Below are positions 1 through 9,261 of a stretch of DNA of 64,000 nt, in pieces. How positions within the stretch are numbered: position 1 is the stretch's first letter; the number at the start of each line of letters is the position of its first letter. Origin of the DNA: Thalassotalea eurytherma (GTDB lineage Bacteria; Pseudomonadota; Gammaproteobacteria; Enterobacterales; Alteromonadaceae). The notes beneath the pieces were generated by a model. The model saw only the letters and a program-made list of their open reading frames with translations. It was not told the origin of the DNA and did no database searches. Position numbers and translations under genes: made by a program. The DNA lies in assembly GCF_030161415.1 (NCBI RefSeq), contig NZ_BSSU01000009.1:144750-208749 (forward strand), read 5' to 3'.

Positions 1-617
1 TTATACCCAATGAGGTTTTAAATAAACCAGCTAAGTTAACCAAAGAAGAATATGAGGTGATGAAAGGTCACGTCGTTAAAGGTCTAGAAGTTGTAAAAGC
101 GATGCCAGATATTCCAGATATCGCTTTGAGTTTAATCGCAACACATCACGAGCGATTAGACGGTAAAGGATATCCATATGGTTTACGTGCCGAAGATATC
201 ACAATGTACGACCGTATGACTGCTATTGTAGATAGCTATGACGCGATGACTGCAGACCGAGTATATAAGAATGGCATTCACCCAATTCAAGCGTTTAAAA
301 ACTTAATCAATGACTCTATCCACAGTTACGATAATGACTTAGTTGAAAAATTCATTCAGTCGTTAGGTTTATACCCGGTAGGCACATTGGTAAAATTAAC
401 CAGTGGAAAAATTGGTTTGATTAGTGGTTTAAATAAGAATAAGCCCTTAAAGCCTATTGTCAGAGTATTCTATAATACCCGTTTAAAACAAAATATTGCC
501 GTGGAAGACTTAGATCTCGCTAAACCTAAATACGATGATCAGATTGATTGTTGTGTTAGACCTGAAGATTTTAATTTAAACCTATTAAACTTCTTCAAAA
601 ATGCATTTATGAATTAA
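1..617 (+). CDS. HD-GYP domain protein, C-terminal part (5' end outside window)
   Basis: The reading frame is open from the first bases, with IPNEVLNKPAKLTKEEYEVM before the first internal start, so the gene begins outside the window. HD-GYP landmarks are visible: KGHVVKGLEVV, then HHERLDGKGYPYGL (the GYP motif), then DRMTAIVDSYDAMT. HD-GYP proteins are usually cyclic-di-GMP phosphodiesterases; the catalytic HD pair would lie upstream and cannot be checked. About 75 residues after the domain (PVGTLVKLTSGKIGLISGLN) match the small C-terminal extension common in this subfamily. It converges on gspB, with no clear terminator in the 37-bp gap. Confidence 0.85.
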   Translation, partial: IPNEVLNKPAKLTKEEYEVMKGHVVKGLEVVKAMPDIPDIALSLIATHHERLDGKGYPYGLRAEDITMYDRMTAIVDSYDAMTADRVYKNGIHPIQAFKNLINDSIHSYDNDLVEKFIQSLGLYPVGTLVKLTSGKIGLISGLNKNKPLKPIVRVFYNTRLKQNIAVEDLDLAKPKYDDQIDCCVRPEDFNLNLLNFFKNAFMN

Positions 618-654
618 CTTAACGTTACCGCCGCACTTCAATCAAAAAAATGGC

Positions 655-1503
655 TTATTGCCAACTTGATAATGCAGCCATCGAAAATTGATAGTCGTTA
701 AAGCGCAAAATCACTTGTTGAGGCTCAATCTTTTCAATGACAACACCATTTGGTAATTGTTCTCCCTCGTAATAATCCTGCTCAGCGACCTTTACCCATC
801 CTTGGCTATTACTTTGATATATGTGCATAGCAAAACTAAACGGAGCAATAGCATTTTGCGTTGCGATAGGTAGCTGTGAAATATCTTCTATCGGCGCTAG
901 CTGTGCAGATTCGTCATCAAAGGAGTCCGAAAAAGCAGGCGTATCATTCACTGCAGCTTCAAATTTTGCTAAAAGACTAGCCGATACAGATTCACTGGTT
1001 GTGTTTTGATTAGACGAAGTCGTTATCAATTCACCGTCGGCAGTCACACTGTCAGTATTTGCGCCGAGAATAAGCGGCTTAGTGTTGCTATCTTCCACCG
1101 GTTCAACGATGGGTTTACTCTCAATTTTTTTAGATGGTGGCGATTGGAAAAATTGTTCTGCAGGGATTCGTTTACTTGAAGATACTGCCACTTTATTTGT
1201 CAGATCGACATCAGTAACTTTTCTAGCACTAGGACCTGTTAAGCTCGGCTGAGCAGCGCTAGCTAGTTCAGACGTTGGTTGTCCAATAACCGGTTCGTGT
1301 CGTTTATCAGCTGCCGCATTAGATTGAGCACCCATCCAAAAACCAGCTAATAACGCTAGGAAAATTGCGCAAGTTAATAAGATGCCCCATAACAGCATGT
1401 TTGGCGATTGGTGAATATGTGATGTCGCTTGTTGTAATGGCGAATTAACGGGTTGCTTTGATTCGCCTTGCTGCTTTTTTAAAGCGTCAAGAATATAAGA
1501 CAT
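655..1503 (-). CDS. gspB: GspB-like T2SS assembly protein
   Basis: The protein has 282 residues. It opens with MSYILDALKKQQ, the typical GspB/ExeB start, followed by a single membrane segment (about residues 36-57, LLWGILLTCAIFLALLAGF). A long Ser/Thr/Gln-rich low-complexity linker leads to a compact C-terminal domain with WVKVAEQDYYEGEQL and VVIEKIEPQQVILRFNDY, typical of the periplasmic GspB domain. In Aeromonas, ExeA and ExeB help the secretin ExeD cross peptidoglycan and assemble in the outer membrane. The gene starts 7 bp after the upstream gspA, so the two are probably one transcript. The rest of the T2SS genes are not in the window. Confidence 0.87.
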   Translation of the reverse strand: MSYILDALKKQQGESKQPVNSPLQQATSHIHQSPNMLLWGILLTCAIFLALLAGFWMGAQSNAAADKRHEPVIGQPTSELASAAQPSLTGPSARKVTDVDLTNKVAVSSSKRIPAEQFFQSPPSKKIESKPIVEPVEDSNTKPLILGANTDSVTADGELITTSSNQNTTSESVSASLLAKFEAAVNDTPAFSDSFDDESAQLAPIEDISQLPIATQNAIAPFSFAMHIYQSNSQGWVKVAEQDYYEGEQLPNGVVIEKIEPQQVILRFNDYQFSMAALSSWQ

Positions 1504-1510
1504 TTCTCTT

Positions 1511-3088
1511 CTAATTATCTATAAATACCGGCATGCCTTTCGAAGCTTGATTCGCTAACTGCATTAAGGTTGGTAAATTTACAACGGATGATACCATGAT
1601 GCCACGTGATTGCTGAAATTGTTGTAATTGATTGACAAGCAATTGGTCGAAGCGACTAAGCGTTCGGACTGGACGGTTTTGCCAAAACGCTAATTGCGCT
1701 TCTAGCCACTGAATAACGGGTAATTCACTTTCTGTGGTTATTTCTTCAATGAATTTGCCCTTGATATGGGGGGCTTGCCAAAATACTAATGCAGCACCTT
1801 GCCAGTAACTTTCTAGCCATTGACTATCGACAACCTGCTGCCCATCAGTAAATTCAATAATAATACGTTCATCACTTACACCAACAAAATTACCATAAAA
1901 CGCATGACCTGTTTCGTCTAAAAACTGCATTGACGCAGGATAGCCCAAACGTTTTAAGGCTGTAACATTGCCCTTAAACCAATGGCAAGACAATAGGTAT
2001 AATTCTGCGGTAGCACACGGGTCTTCTATTTCCTCATCGAGGATCACACGCCAATTCGAAAATAGCCGAGTAATACTTGCTGAAAAATCCTGATTATTTT
2101 GCTGGTCAACCGTTACAACGACTTGGTTATTAGATTCAGCCGAACTTTCAAATTCCGTCTGTTGGGACTTGCCAGAGTGCTTACCTAATTGCAACCCGAT
2201 AGCGAGGAAGCTGATAAGAATAAGTCCAGAGAAAACAATTTGAGCTGTTAACGTTCGCCACCACGGTAAAGGTTGGTATTCAACCCCAAGCGCTTCTTTA
2301 GATGCTGCTAAAACCATTTTTTTATCAACAAGATCTTTACCTTGACCATAAGCACCGAGCAACGCTCTATCACACAACAAGTTGATAAGGCGCGGAATAC
2401 CTTTAGACAATTGATGAATAGTCGCAATGGCGCTAAGCGTAAATATCTGCTTTTGACAACCCACAACACGTAATCGATGCTCAATATAATAGCTAGCTTC
2501 GGCTTTGGTGAGAGGAAGTAGGTGATATCGTGCTGTTATTCTTTGAGCTAATTGGCGTAAATCTTGGCGTTGTAATAGTTGTTGCAGTTCAGGTTGACCA
2601 ATAAGAATGACCTGCATTAACTTCTTCGTATTGGTTTCTAAATTGGTTAATAGGCGAAGTTGCTCTAGCACTTCAGCCTGTAAATGCTGAGCTTCATCAA
2701 TAATCAATACCGTATTAATATTGTTCTCATGATTTTTTAAAAGCTTTTGACCAATTTTATCGGTGAGTGTTTTTAAGGTTGCGCCGGTTTTTCGATAGCG
2801 TATTTTAAGCTCATCACAAATCGTCGCTAACAATTCTTGCGCCGATAACGCTGGATTTAAGATAAACGCAACTTGGGTATCATCACCCAGCTCTTCAAGT
2901 AAACATCGGCTTACCGTGGTTTTACCTGTTCCTACTTCTCCAGTTAATAACACAAAACCACCAGTTTCCCCCAAACCATAACTTAAATGAGCCAACGCTT
3001 CTTTATGACGTTCGCTCATATACAGAAAATGGGGATTAGGCGCGATTGAAAACGGAATTTCATCAAAACCAAAGTAACGCGTATACAT
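1511..3088 (-). CDS. gspA: GspA/ExeA-family AAA ATPase with peptidoglycan-binding C-terminus
   Basis: About 525 residues from the ATG at 3088 (MYTRYFGF, the usual GspA/ExeA start). A TTG two codons upstream is also open but less likely. Walker A GEVGTGKT lies at residues 50-57 and Walker B VLIIDEAQHL near 130, both in an AAA domain. A membrane segment near residues 280-300 precedes a periplasmic part ending in a peptidoglycan-binding-like repeat (LLVNQLQQFQQSRGIMV). Family role: an inner-membrane ATPase that, with GspB, remodels or binds peptidoglycan so the T2SS secretin can assemble. It leads the gspA-gspB pair. Confidence 0.9.
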   Translation of the reverse strand: MYTRYFGFDEIPFSIAPNPHFLYMSERHKEALAHLSYGLGETGGFVLLTGEVGTGKTTVSRCLLEELGDDTQVAFILNPALSAQELLATICDELKIRYRKTGATLKTLTDKIGQKLLKNHENNINTVLIIDEAQHLQAEVLEQLRLLTNLETNTKKLMQVILIGQPELQQLLQRQDLRQLAQRITARYHLLPLTKAEASYYIEHRLRVVGCQKQIFTLSAIATIHQLSKGIPRLINLLCDRALLGAYGQGKDLVDKKMVLAASKEALGVEYQPLPWWRTLTAQIVFSGLILISFLAIGLQLGKHSGKSQQTEFESSAESNNQVVVTVDQQNNQDFSASITRLFSNWRVILDEEIEDPCATAELYLLSCHWFKGNVTALKRLGYPASMQFLDETGHAFYGNFVGVSDERIIIEFTDGQQVVDSQWLESYWQGAALVFWQAPHIKGKFIEEITTESELPVIQWLEAQLAFWQNRPVRTLSRFDQLLVNQLQQFQQSRGIMVSSVVNLPTLMQLANQASKGMPVFIDN

Positions 3089-3241
3089 AATCAACTATTT
3101 ATTGAACAACAACCGTTAGAAATTAACGTGTTAGTGCGTGTAAGTAAAGGTAGTGTTTAGTATTAATTCAAACGAATGAACAGATTAGGAAAGGTTAAAT
3201 AGATGAATTACTCAGCAATGAATAATGCTTTAGCAACAAAA

Positions 3242-3268
3242 AAAGGCAAGCGTGATGCACTTGCCTTT
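3242..3268 (-). terminator. Rho-independent terminator of ffh
   Basis: Arms AAAGGCAAG and CTTGCCTTT flank a 9-nt loop 17 bp past the ffh stop. Read on the minus strand the hairpin runs into a T tract (3235-3244), as expected for an intrinsic terminator of ffh. Confidence 0.85.
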
Positions 3269-3285
3269 ATTGAATATTAGGAAGA

Positions 3286-4668
3286 CTAACGGCCAAACAT
3301 GCCGCCACCGCCACCCATACCAGGTGGCATCATGCCCTTCATGCCACGCATCATTTTTTGCATACCACCTTTACCCGACATTTTTTTCATCATTTTCTGC
3401 ATTTGGGTAAATTGCTTCAACAGCTTATTTACGTCTTGAATTTGCGTGCCTGAACCTGCCGCAATTCTGCGTTTTCTAGAACCTTTGATGATATCTGGAC
3501 GTGCACGTTCAGCAGGTGTCATCGAATTAATGATAGCCTCCATACGCACGGTCACTTTGTCGTCCATTTGACCTTTTACTTGTTCAGATAAATTGCCCAT
3601 ACCCGGCAGTTTATCCATAAGGCCCATCATGCCACCCATACTTTTCATTTGTACAAGCTGCTCACGAAAATCTTCTAAATCAAAGCCTTTACCAGATTTA
3701 ACTTTCTTAGCTAATTTCTGCGCTTTTTCTTTATCAACTTTTTGTTCAACTTCTTCAATCAGTGATAAAACATCACCCATGCCTAAAATTCTTGAGGCTA
3801 TTCGATCAGGGTGGAATGGCTCTAGGGCTTCTATTTTCTCACCGACACCCATAAATTTTATAGGTTTACCGGTAATATGACGAATTGATAACGCAGCGCC
3901 ACCGCGAGCATCACCATCTGTTTTCGTTAAAATGACACCCGTTAATGGTAGAGCGTCATTAAAGGCTTTGGCCGTGTTAGCTGCATCTTGACCTGTCATC
4001 GCATCAACGGTGAATAAGGTTTCAACCGGCGTAATCGCTGCGTGCAGATCTTTGATTTCGCCCATCATGTTTTCATCAACATGCAATCGACCTGCAGTAT
4101 CAACAATTAACACATCAAAGAAGTGTTTCTTGGCATGCTCAATAGCACCATTCGCTATATCTATTGGCTTTTGATCAATATTACTAGGGAAAAATTCAAC
4201 ACCAACTTCACTAGCAAGCGTTTCAAGTTGTTTAATTGCCGCAGGACGATAGACGTCGGCACTGACAACTAGAACCTTTTTCTTTTCACGCTCTTTTAAG
4301 AACTTAGATAACTTCGCCACCGATGTCGTTTTACCAGCACCTTGTAAACCAGCCATTAAAATGACAGCAGGAGGTGTCGCTTTGAGGTTCAGCGATTCAT
4401 TTTGCTCACCCATTGCAGCTTCGAGTTCACTTTGAACGATTTTTACAAAAACCTGACCAGGCGTTAGGCTTTTAGAAACATCTTGCCCAATTGCACGTTC
4501 TTTTACTTTCTTAATAAACTCGCGTACTACAGGTAAAGCAACATCCGCTTCTAATAGCGCCATGCGTACTTCGCGCAATGTGTCTTTAATATTGTCTTCT
4601 GTGAGTCGACCGCGACCACTGATATTTTTTAACGTTTTCGTTAAACGATCTGAAAGATTCTCGAACAT
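3286..4668 (-). CDS. ffh: Signal recognition particle protein Ffh
   Basis: The SRP54 GTPase binds 4.5S RNA and delivers signal-peptide ribosome complexes to FtsY. It has 460 residues starting at MFENLSDRLTKTL (ATG at 4668). The frame stays open 43 codons upstream, but the conserved N-terminus fixes the start. The N domain is followed by the G domain with G1 GLQGAGKTT, DTAGRLH, and TKTDGDARGG. The C-terminal M domain is methionine-rich and ends in a Gly/Met tail. It stands alone on the minus strand, divergent from the metal permease. In E. coli ffh is also next to ypjD and yfjD homologues, as here. Confidence 0.97.
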   Translation of the reverse strand: MFENLSDRLTKTLKNISGRGRLTEDNIKDTLREVRMALLEADVALPVVREFIKKVKERAIGQDVSKSLTPGQVFVKIVQSELEAAMGEQNESLNLKATPPAVILMAGLQGAGKTTSVAKLSKFLKEREKKKVLVVSADVYRPAAIKQLETLASEVGVEFFPSNIDQKPIDIANGAIEHAKKHFFDVLIVDTAGRLHVDENMMGEIKDLHAAITPVETLFTVDAMTGQDAANTAKAFNDALPLTGVILTKTDGDARGGAALSIRHITGKPIKFMGVGEKIEALEPFHPDRIASRILGMGDVLSLIEEVEQKVDKEKAQKLAKKVKSGKGFDLEDFREQLVQMKSMGGMMGLMDKLPGMGNLSEQVKGQMDDKVTVRMEAIINSMTPAERARPDIIKGSRKRRIAAGSGTQIQDVNKLLKQFTQMQKMMKKMSGKGGMQKMMRGMKGMMPPGMGGGGGMFGR

Positions 4669-4894
4669 GAATATCTCAATGTACTGGTAATTATCGATAA
4701 AATTATAGCTATTATACCTTGCCAAGTTTGAAGCGAAAGCATTAACTTTAATAGCGCTAGATAAAGACAAAGTTGTGACTTTATTGATGAATTTCAAGTT
4801 TTATTGCAATTACTCTCACTCCATCATTCACCTTATCAGCAAAATTTGGCATGATAGTCGTGTTTAAACACCTATTTGCAAGGTATACACCTAA

Positions 4895-5947
4895 GTGTTG
4901 GAAGAGCTTCTAAATAACTTTATTTCGCTAACGAACGATGCAAGCCCTTGGCTATTGTTAGGTTTGTTAATTGCCGGCTTAATGCACGCCTGGCTACCTG
5001 CTAATGTGATGAAGAAGCATTTAGGCCACGGAAAAAAAGCGATAATTAAAGCAGCCATCATTGGCGCTCCACTGCCCTTATGCTCTTGTGGCGTGATCCC
5101 CGTTGCTACTGAGCTAAAACGCAGTGGCGCATCAGACGCCGCGACCTCTTCATTTTTAGTAGCGACACCAGAAACAGGTGTCGACTCAATCACCGTCTCT
5201 TATGCGATGCTAGGCCCTATTATGGCGATTTACCGACCGATCGCGGCTATTTCTTCTGCAATGATTACTGGCTTTATCGTTCTAACAGATAAAAGCAATC
5301 ATCAGGTAAACGGTGATTCAGAGCATTCGAATTGCTGTGCAAGTAAGCCGGAAGAACAACCTAAGACATCGTGCTGTAGCAGCACACCAAAGCCGCCAAG
5401 TGGCGTTGATAAAACTGTATCAGGTGTTAAGTATGCCGCGACAAAGCTAATCGACGACTTAATTATTTGGCTATTCGTGGGTTTATGTTTTGCGACACTG
5501 ATTAAAACATTTGTGCCTGAAAGCTTTCTACTTAGCTACGGTAGTGGTTTGCCCGCAATGTTGCTGATCATTCTAATTTCAATCCCTATGTATATATGTG
5601 CCACCGCTTCGACACCTATTGCAGCTGGGTTCATCTTAGCGGGAATTTCGCCAGGCACGGCACTCGTCTTTATGATGGCTGGGCCAGCAACAAATATCTC
5701 CACCCTTGGTGTTATTAAAAAAGAAATGGGGCAAGGCGTGCTTATTCGTTATCTAATAGGTGTCGCTGGTACAGCGATTATATTTGGCTTAGGGCTTGAT
5801 CTATTATTAAATTGGCAACAAATTAATATTGCCGAGCAAATGTCTCATAGTCATGAGGTAGTTTCTCCTATCATTGCCTATAGTTGTTCATTTTTACTTG
5901 CCTTTCTTGCCTTTAAGCCATTACGAAAAATTGTATTAAAAGCGTAA
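4895..5947 (+). CDS. SO_0444-type Cu/Zn efflux permease (ArsP/DUF318-like)
   Basis: A 350-residue membrane protein with about eight hydrophobic segments. PLCSCGVIP (Cys63, Cys65) in a conserved loop, and the matching second-half motif ATASTPIAAGFILAG, are typical of the DUF318 permease family. A cytoplasmic or periplasmic loop near residues 146-162 carries two Cys-Cys pairs, which fits metal binding. Family members related to Shewanella SO_0444 export copper or zinc. The start is taken as GTG 4895 because the frame and family length fit; an AAGG lies about 11 nt upstream, so the start is not certain. Divergent from ffh. Substrate is inferred from family only. Confidence 0.8.
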   Translation: MLEELLNNFISLTNDASPWLLLGLLIAGLMHAWLPANVMKKHLGHGKKAIIKAAIIGAPLPLCSCGVIPVATELKRSGASDAATSSFLVATPETGVDSITVSYAMLGPIMAIYRPIAAISSAMITGFIVLTDKSNHQVNGDSEHSNCCASKPEEQPKTSCCSSTPKPPSGVDKTVSGVKYAATKLIDDLIIWLFVGLCFATLIKTFVPESFLLSYGSGLPAMLLIILISIPMYICATASTPIAAGFILAGISPGTALVFMMAGPATNISTLGVIKKEMGQGVLIRYLIGVAGTAIIFGLGLDLLLNWQQINIAEQMSHSHEVVSPIIAYSCSFLLAFLAFKPLRKIVLKA

Positions 5948-6030
5948 ATGTAAGTGCATCACCACAAGAATTTGTTTAGAATCAGGCGAATATATTCAAA
6001 TAATGATCCATCATTTAATCGGAGACCTTA

Positions 6031-6831
6031 GTGGATAGCTCAGCTATTTTTTCTTTTAGTGCGTTTAGTTGTTATCTCATTGCAGCCATTGCTGTTATAG
6101 CAAGACTATTCCACCCTAAGGGTCCGAACTTAAAAATCGTTTTATCATTTGCTTGTATTGCCATTGTGTTTCACGCTATGGGCCTTTCAAGTCGTTTATT
6201 TGTTGGCGATCAAATCAATTTTAACCTTCCTAATGTTATCGCATTAGTGAGTTTGGTGATTTCTGCCGTTGTTAGCATTACCGCAATTAAATATAAATTG
6301 AATTTATTACTGCCTGTCGCTTATGTGTTTGCAGGCCTATGGCAACTCAGCCTAGTCGTTTTACCCGTAACGGAAACTATTTCTCTTAGCGCAAGTAAAA
6401 TGGCTTTAGTTAGCCACATTACACTTGCCCTAGTAGCTTATTGTATCCTTGTTATCGCGAACCTTTATGCTTTTCAAGTGACCTATATCAATCAAAAACT
6501 AAAAACTAAAAACTTAGCGGCTGTAAACCATTTACCTCCTTTAATGCAGGTAGAAAACCAACTCTTTATGATATTGGCGACAGGTACTTTGTGTTTGTTT
6601 ATTAGTGATGTAACCGGCTTCATATTTTTAGATTCCTTTTTAGATAAAAGTTACGCCCATAAAACCGTGCTGTCGCTGATCGCCCTTGCCTTATATTGCG
6701 TCACATTATGGGGGCATTTCAAACAGGGCTGGCGTGGACATAAAGTACTCTTACTAATCACGAGTGCTACCTTGATTTTAACGCTTTCATACTTTGGTAG
6801 TAGATTTGTGAAAGAATTTCTCATCACTTAA
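6031..6831 (+). CDS. ypjD: YpjD-like cytochrome c assembly / CcsA-family membrane protein
   Basis: A 266-residue protein with about eight membrane segments and the internal SHITLALVAYCILVIANLYAFQ region found in CcsA/CcmC-like haem-handling proteins. GTG start at 6031, preceded by GGAG with 6-nt spacing. It lies between the permease and the CNNM/CorC gene, matching the ffh-ypjD-yfjD neighbourhood of enterobacteria. The role of YpjD in haem or cytochrome assembly is inferred from its family and has not been shown by anything in this sequence. Confidence 0.8.
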   Translation: MDSSAIFSFSAFSCYLIAAIAVIARLFHPKGPNLKIVLSFACIAIVFHAMGLSSRLFVGDQINFNLPNVIALVSLVISAVVSITAIKYKLNLLLPVAYVFAGLWQLSLVVLPVTETISLSASKMALVSHITLALVAYCILVIANLYAFQVTYINQKLKTKNLAAVNHLPPLMQVENQLFMILATGTLCLFISDVTGFIFLDSFLDKSYAHKTVLSLIALALYCVTLWGHFKQGWRGHKVLLLITSATLILTLSYFGSRFVKEFLIT

Positions 6832-6891
6832 TTTTTAATGTATAAAGATAGACGTTAAAACCGAATTTAAGACTTAATATAGGACGCTTCA

Positions 6892-8172
6892 TTGGACGAC
6901 ATATCCACTAGTACGCTTTTTATCATCCTTGGCGTGCTGATTTTAATTTCTGGTTATTTTTCAGGTTCTGAAACCGGCATGATGAGTGTAAACCGCTACC
7001 GTCTTCGCCATCTAGAAAATGAAAAACATAAAGGTGCCATACGAGTAAGCAAGTTGCTTTCACGCACTGACAGATTAATCGGATTGATTCTTATCGGTAA
7101 TAACCTCGTTAATGTTTTTGCTTCTTTAGTTGCAGGTATTATCTTTGAACGCTATTTTGGCGACGCTGGTATTTTCTATGCTGGGTTAGTATTAACACTT
7201 GTTATCTTAGTGTTTGCGGAAGTGACTCCTAAAACCCTAGCGGCACTCTACCCTGAAAAAATAGCCTTCCCTAGTTCGATAATCTTAACTGCACTATTAA
7301 AAGTGTTTTATCCACTCGTCATTATCATTAATTGGATCACCAATTCATTTTTAGCGTTGTTAGGCATAAGTCCTGAGCAACGCGAACAACATAGCTTAAG
7401 CAATGAGGAGCTTCGTACCGTCGTTAACGAATCGAGTGCGTTGATTCCAGAGCAAGATCAAAACATGCTTGTTAGCATTCTAGACCTTGAGAAAGTCACG
7501 GTCGAAGATATCATGATCCCACGCAGTGAATTAGTAGGCATTGATATCAATGAAGACTGGAAAAAAATTCAAAAGCAACTAACCCAATCCAACCATACGC
7601 GTGTTTTGCTCTATCGAGACAATATTGATGATGTTGTCGGTTATATTCATATGCGAGATGCTTTGAAACTGCTTTCTAAAAACCAATTCACAAAAGCAAC
7701 GCTGTTAAGGGCGGTGCGTGAAATGTACTTTATTCCAGAAGGTACGCCACTAAATGTTCAATTGTTAAAGTTTCAACATGCTAAAGAGCGCTTAGGGTTA
7801 GTTGTTGATGAATATGGTGATATTCAGGGACTAGTGACATTAGAAGATATTCTAGAAGAAATTGTCGGTGACTTTACAACGACAATGGAGCCTGCACCAA
7901 GCGAAGAAGTGCATAAACAACCTGATGGTAGTTACTTAGTCGATGGCAGCGCGACAATTCGCGATATCAACAAAGAAATGTCTTGGCACTTTCCTACCGA
8001 TGGCCCAAAAACTATCAATGGTTTGATCTTAGAAGTGTTAGAAGAAATTCCTCAGGCTCAGATGAGTTTACGAATTGCGGGCTACCCAATTGAGATCGTA
8101 GATACGAGCGATAACATGATCAAGACAATCCGCGTGATCCCAGATCTCTTTGTTGCTCATAACGCAGATTAA
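6892..8172 (+). CDS. yfjD: CNNM/HlyC-CorC family transporter, YfjD-like
   Basis: The protein has 426 residues. The N-terminal DUF21 membrane domain (about residues 5-180) carries SGYFSGSETGMMSVNRYRL and GNNLVNVFASL. A CBS pair follows (about 205-330; IMIPRSELVGID, VVDEYGDIQGLVTLEDILEEIVGD), then a CorC_HlyC C-terminal domain. The start is TTG 6892, with AGGA 8 nt upstream. Relatives are linked to magnesium or cobalt efflux or resistance, so the metal role here is inferred. It is the last gene of the ypjD-yfjD run; the DnaA-box region follows. Confidence 0.88.
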   Translation: MDDISTSTLFIILGVLILISGYFSGSETGMMSVNRYRLRHLENEKHKGAIRVSKLLSRTDRLIGLILIGNNLVNVFASLVAGIIFERYFGDAGIFYAGLVLTLVILVFAEVTPKTLAALYPEKIAFPSSIILTALLKVFYPLVIIINWITNSFLALLGISPEQREQHSLSNEELRTVVNESSALIPEQDQNMLVSILDLEKVTVEDIMIPRSELVGIDINEDWKKIQKQLTQSNHTRVLLYRDNIDDVVGYIHMRDALKLLSKNQFTKATLLRAVREMYFIPEGTPLNVQLLKFQHAKERLGLVVDEYGDIQGLVTLEDILEEIVGDFTTTMEPAPSEEVHKQPDGSYLVDGSATIRDINKEMSWHFPTDGPKTINGLILEVLEEIPQAQMSLRIAGYPIEIVDTSDNMIKTIRVIPDLFVAHNAD

Positions 8173-8282
8173 GACCTAACTTTCCACGTAAAATACTCAA
8201 AATTACTTTATATATTTTTTATGAAAAGCTAATTGCTTTTACATGGATGTTAACGTCTGATCTCGTCCAACAGCCCATTATT

Positions 8283-8373
8283 TGTGGATAATTAAAAGCC
8301 CCACAAAAGTTATCCACATAGTTATTAAGTTTCGAAGATCTAATTTTTAACTTTCCACAATATCTGTGGATAA
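8283..8373. promoter_or_regulatory. Cluster of three perfect DnaA boxes
   Basis: TGTGGATAA at 8283-8291 (minus-strand box), TTATCCACA at 8310-8318 (plus), and TGTGGATAA at 8365-8373 (minus). All three match the strong consensus TTATCCACA exactly within 91 bp. About 0.5 perfect boxes would be expected by chance in the whole 64-kb window counting both strands, so the cluster is unlikely to be random. Confidence 0.75.
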
Positions 8374-8416
8374 CGTAATATAGACCAATAAAACCTAGAC
8401 CTCTGGTTTTGCAATG

Positions 8417-8455
8417 TTTTTTTGCATTTTTTTTTACTTTTTTTTACGAAAAAAA
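8417..8455. other. Phased T/A tracts (predicted curved DNA)
   Basis: Runs T7 (8417-8423), T9 (8427-8435), T8 (8438-8445) and A7 (8449-8455) have centres about 10.5-11 bp apart, in phase with the helical repeat. Such phased tracts bend DNA in one direction. They lie 44 bp to the right of the last DnaA box. Confidence 0.65.
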
Positions 8456-8646
8456 GTTGCATAAAATATCGCTAATTTATTCATAAAAATAGAACGATTT
8501 TTGTAACTTTGGCACGAATTTTAGATCCTAATATTGAGATATACACAATTTAGGATCAAAAAAGGAAGTGAATGGATCGGTGGATAGTTCAAGCAGACCA
8601 AGAGTAAATCTTGGCCTGCTAAGATCAAATAATTAGGCTTTACTGG

Positions 8647-9261
8647 TTAACCGAAGAACAAACGCCATAGCCAGCCATGCTCTAATTCTTCTTCGCAACT
8701 TTTTAGTTGGCTCGCATAACGTCTAGCGCGATCATCGACTTTACGTGACACTTTTACAAGCCAGGGCTTCTTCTTGTAGCTTTTTCTTTTAAAGCCACCC
8801 CAACCTTCGTGGTAGTTTAAGTATTGGTTGTATGCATCCCATTTAGACACTTTATTAATGCGGTTAGTTTTATAAATAAACCACCCCATAAAGTCGATAG
8901 CGTCATCAAACTCATCTCTATCTGCGCCCCAATTACCTGACTCTTTAATATAGTCATCCCATGTCATTGTTTTCGCTTGGGAATATCCATAAGCACTACT
9001 GACACGTCCCCAAGGAATGAAACCTAAGACATACTTTCGCGGCGGAGTCGCATCATGTCTAAACGAGCTTTCTTGATACATCATTGCCATCGGAACATGA
9101 ATAGGAACACCCCATTGATCTTTCGCATCTTTGGCAGCATCATACCAATCACGGTTTTCGCGAAATATTTCGCAAATATTCTCTGGATTTTTGGGTGGTG
9201 GTGTTGCGCAACTAGATAAAGTGGCAACACATAAAGCACTAATAAATATCTGTTTAAACAT
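8647..9261 (-). CDS. Lipoprotein with transglycosylase SLT-like domain
   Basis: A 204-residue protein with a lipoprotein signal peptide: hydrophobic stretch then LSSC with Cys18 as the likely lipid anchor. MAMMYQESSFRHDA places Glu64 where lytic transglycosylases have their catalytic Glu (family motif ESxF). AYGYSQAKTMTWDDY and YNQYLNYHEGWGG further support an SLT/lysozyme-like fold. It is shorter than MltC or Slt and has no LysM domain, so it is not a standard Mlt. The likely substrate is peptidoglycan in the periplasm, inferred from fold. It is transcribed alone. Confidence 0.72.
   Translation of the reverse strand: MFKQIFISALCVATLSSCATPPPKNPENICEIFRENRDWYDAAKDAKDQWGVPIHVPMAMMYQESSFRHDATPPRKYVLGFIPWGRVSSAYGYSQAKTMTWDDYIKESGNWGADRDEFDDAIDFMGWFIYKTNRINKVSKWDAYNQYLNYHEGWGGFKRKSYKKKPWLVKVSRKVDDRARRYASQLKSCEEELEHGWLWRLFFG

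Larger units (their letters stand above)
8173..8646. other. 474-bp gene-free region with DnaA boxes, GATC sites and phased T/A tracts
   Basis: No ORF of note lies between yfjD and the SLT-like lipoprotein. It holds three perfect DnaA boxes (8283-8373), a near match at 8539-8547 (one mismatch), four phased T/A runs (8417-8455), six GATC sites (8259, 8337, 8524, 8554, 8575, 8623), and a hairpin (8592-8620, arms with one mismatch) that may end the lipoprotein transcript. The parts resemble an origin or a DnaA-control locus, but the usual oriC neighbours (dnaA, mnmG, mnmE) are absent. Confidence 0.6.

Noticed and set aside
3202..3279. 25-codon ORF on plus beyond ffh with an AAAGG upstream
   Set aside because: It overlaps the ffh terminator hairpin; the apparent signal is likely coincidence.
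8173..8646. Calling this region oriC
   Set aside because: The usual neighbours (dnaA, dnaN, mnmG, mnmE) are absent and no chromosome-wide skew is available, so only a DnaA-box cluster is claimed.
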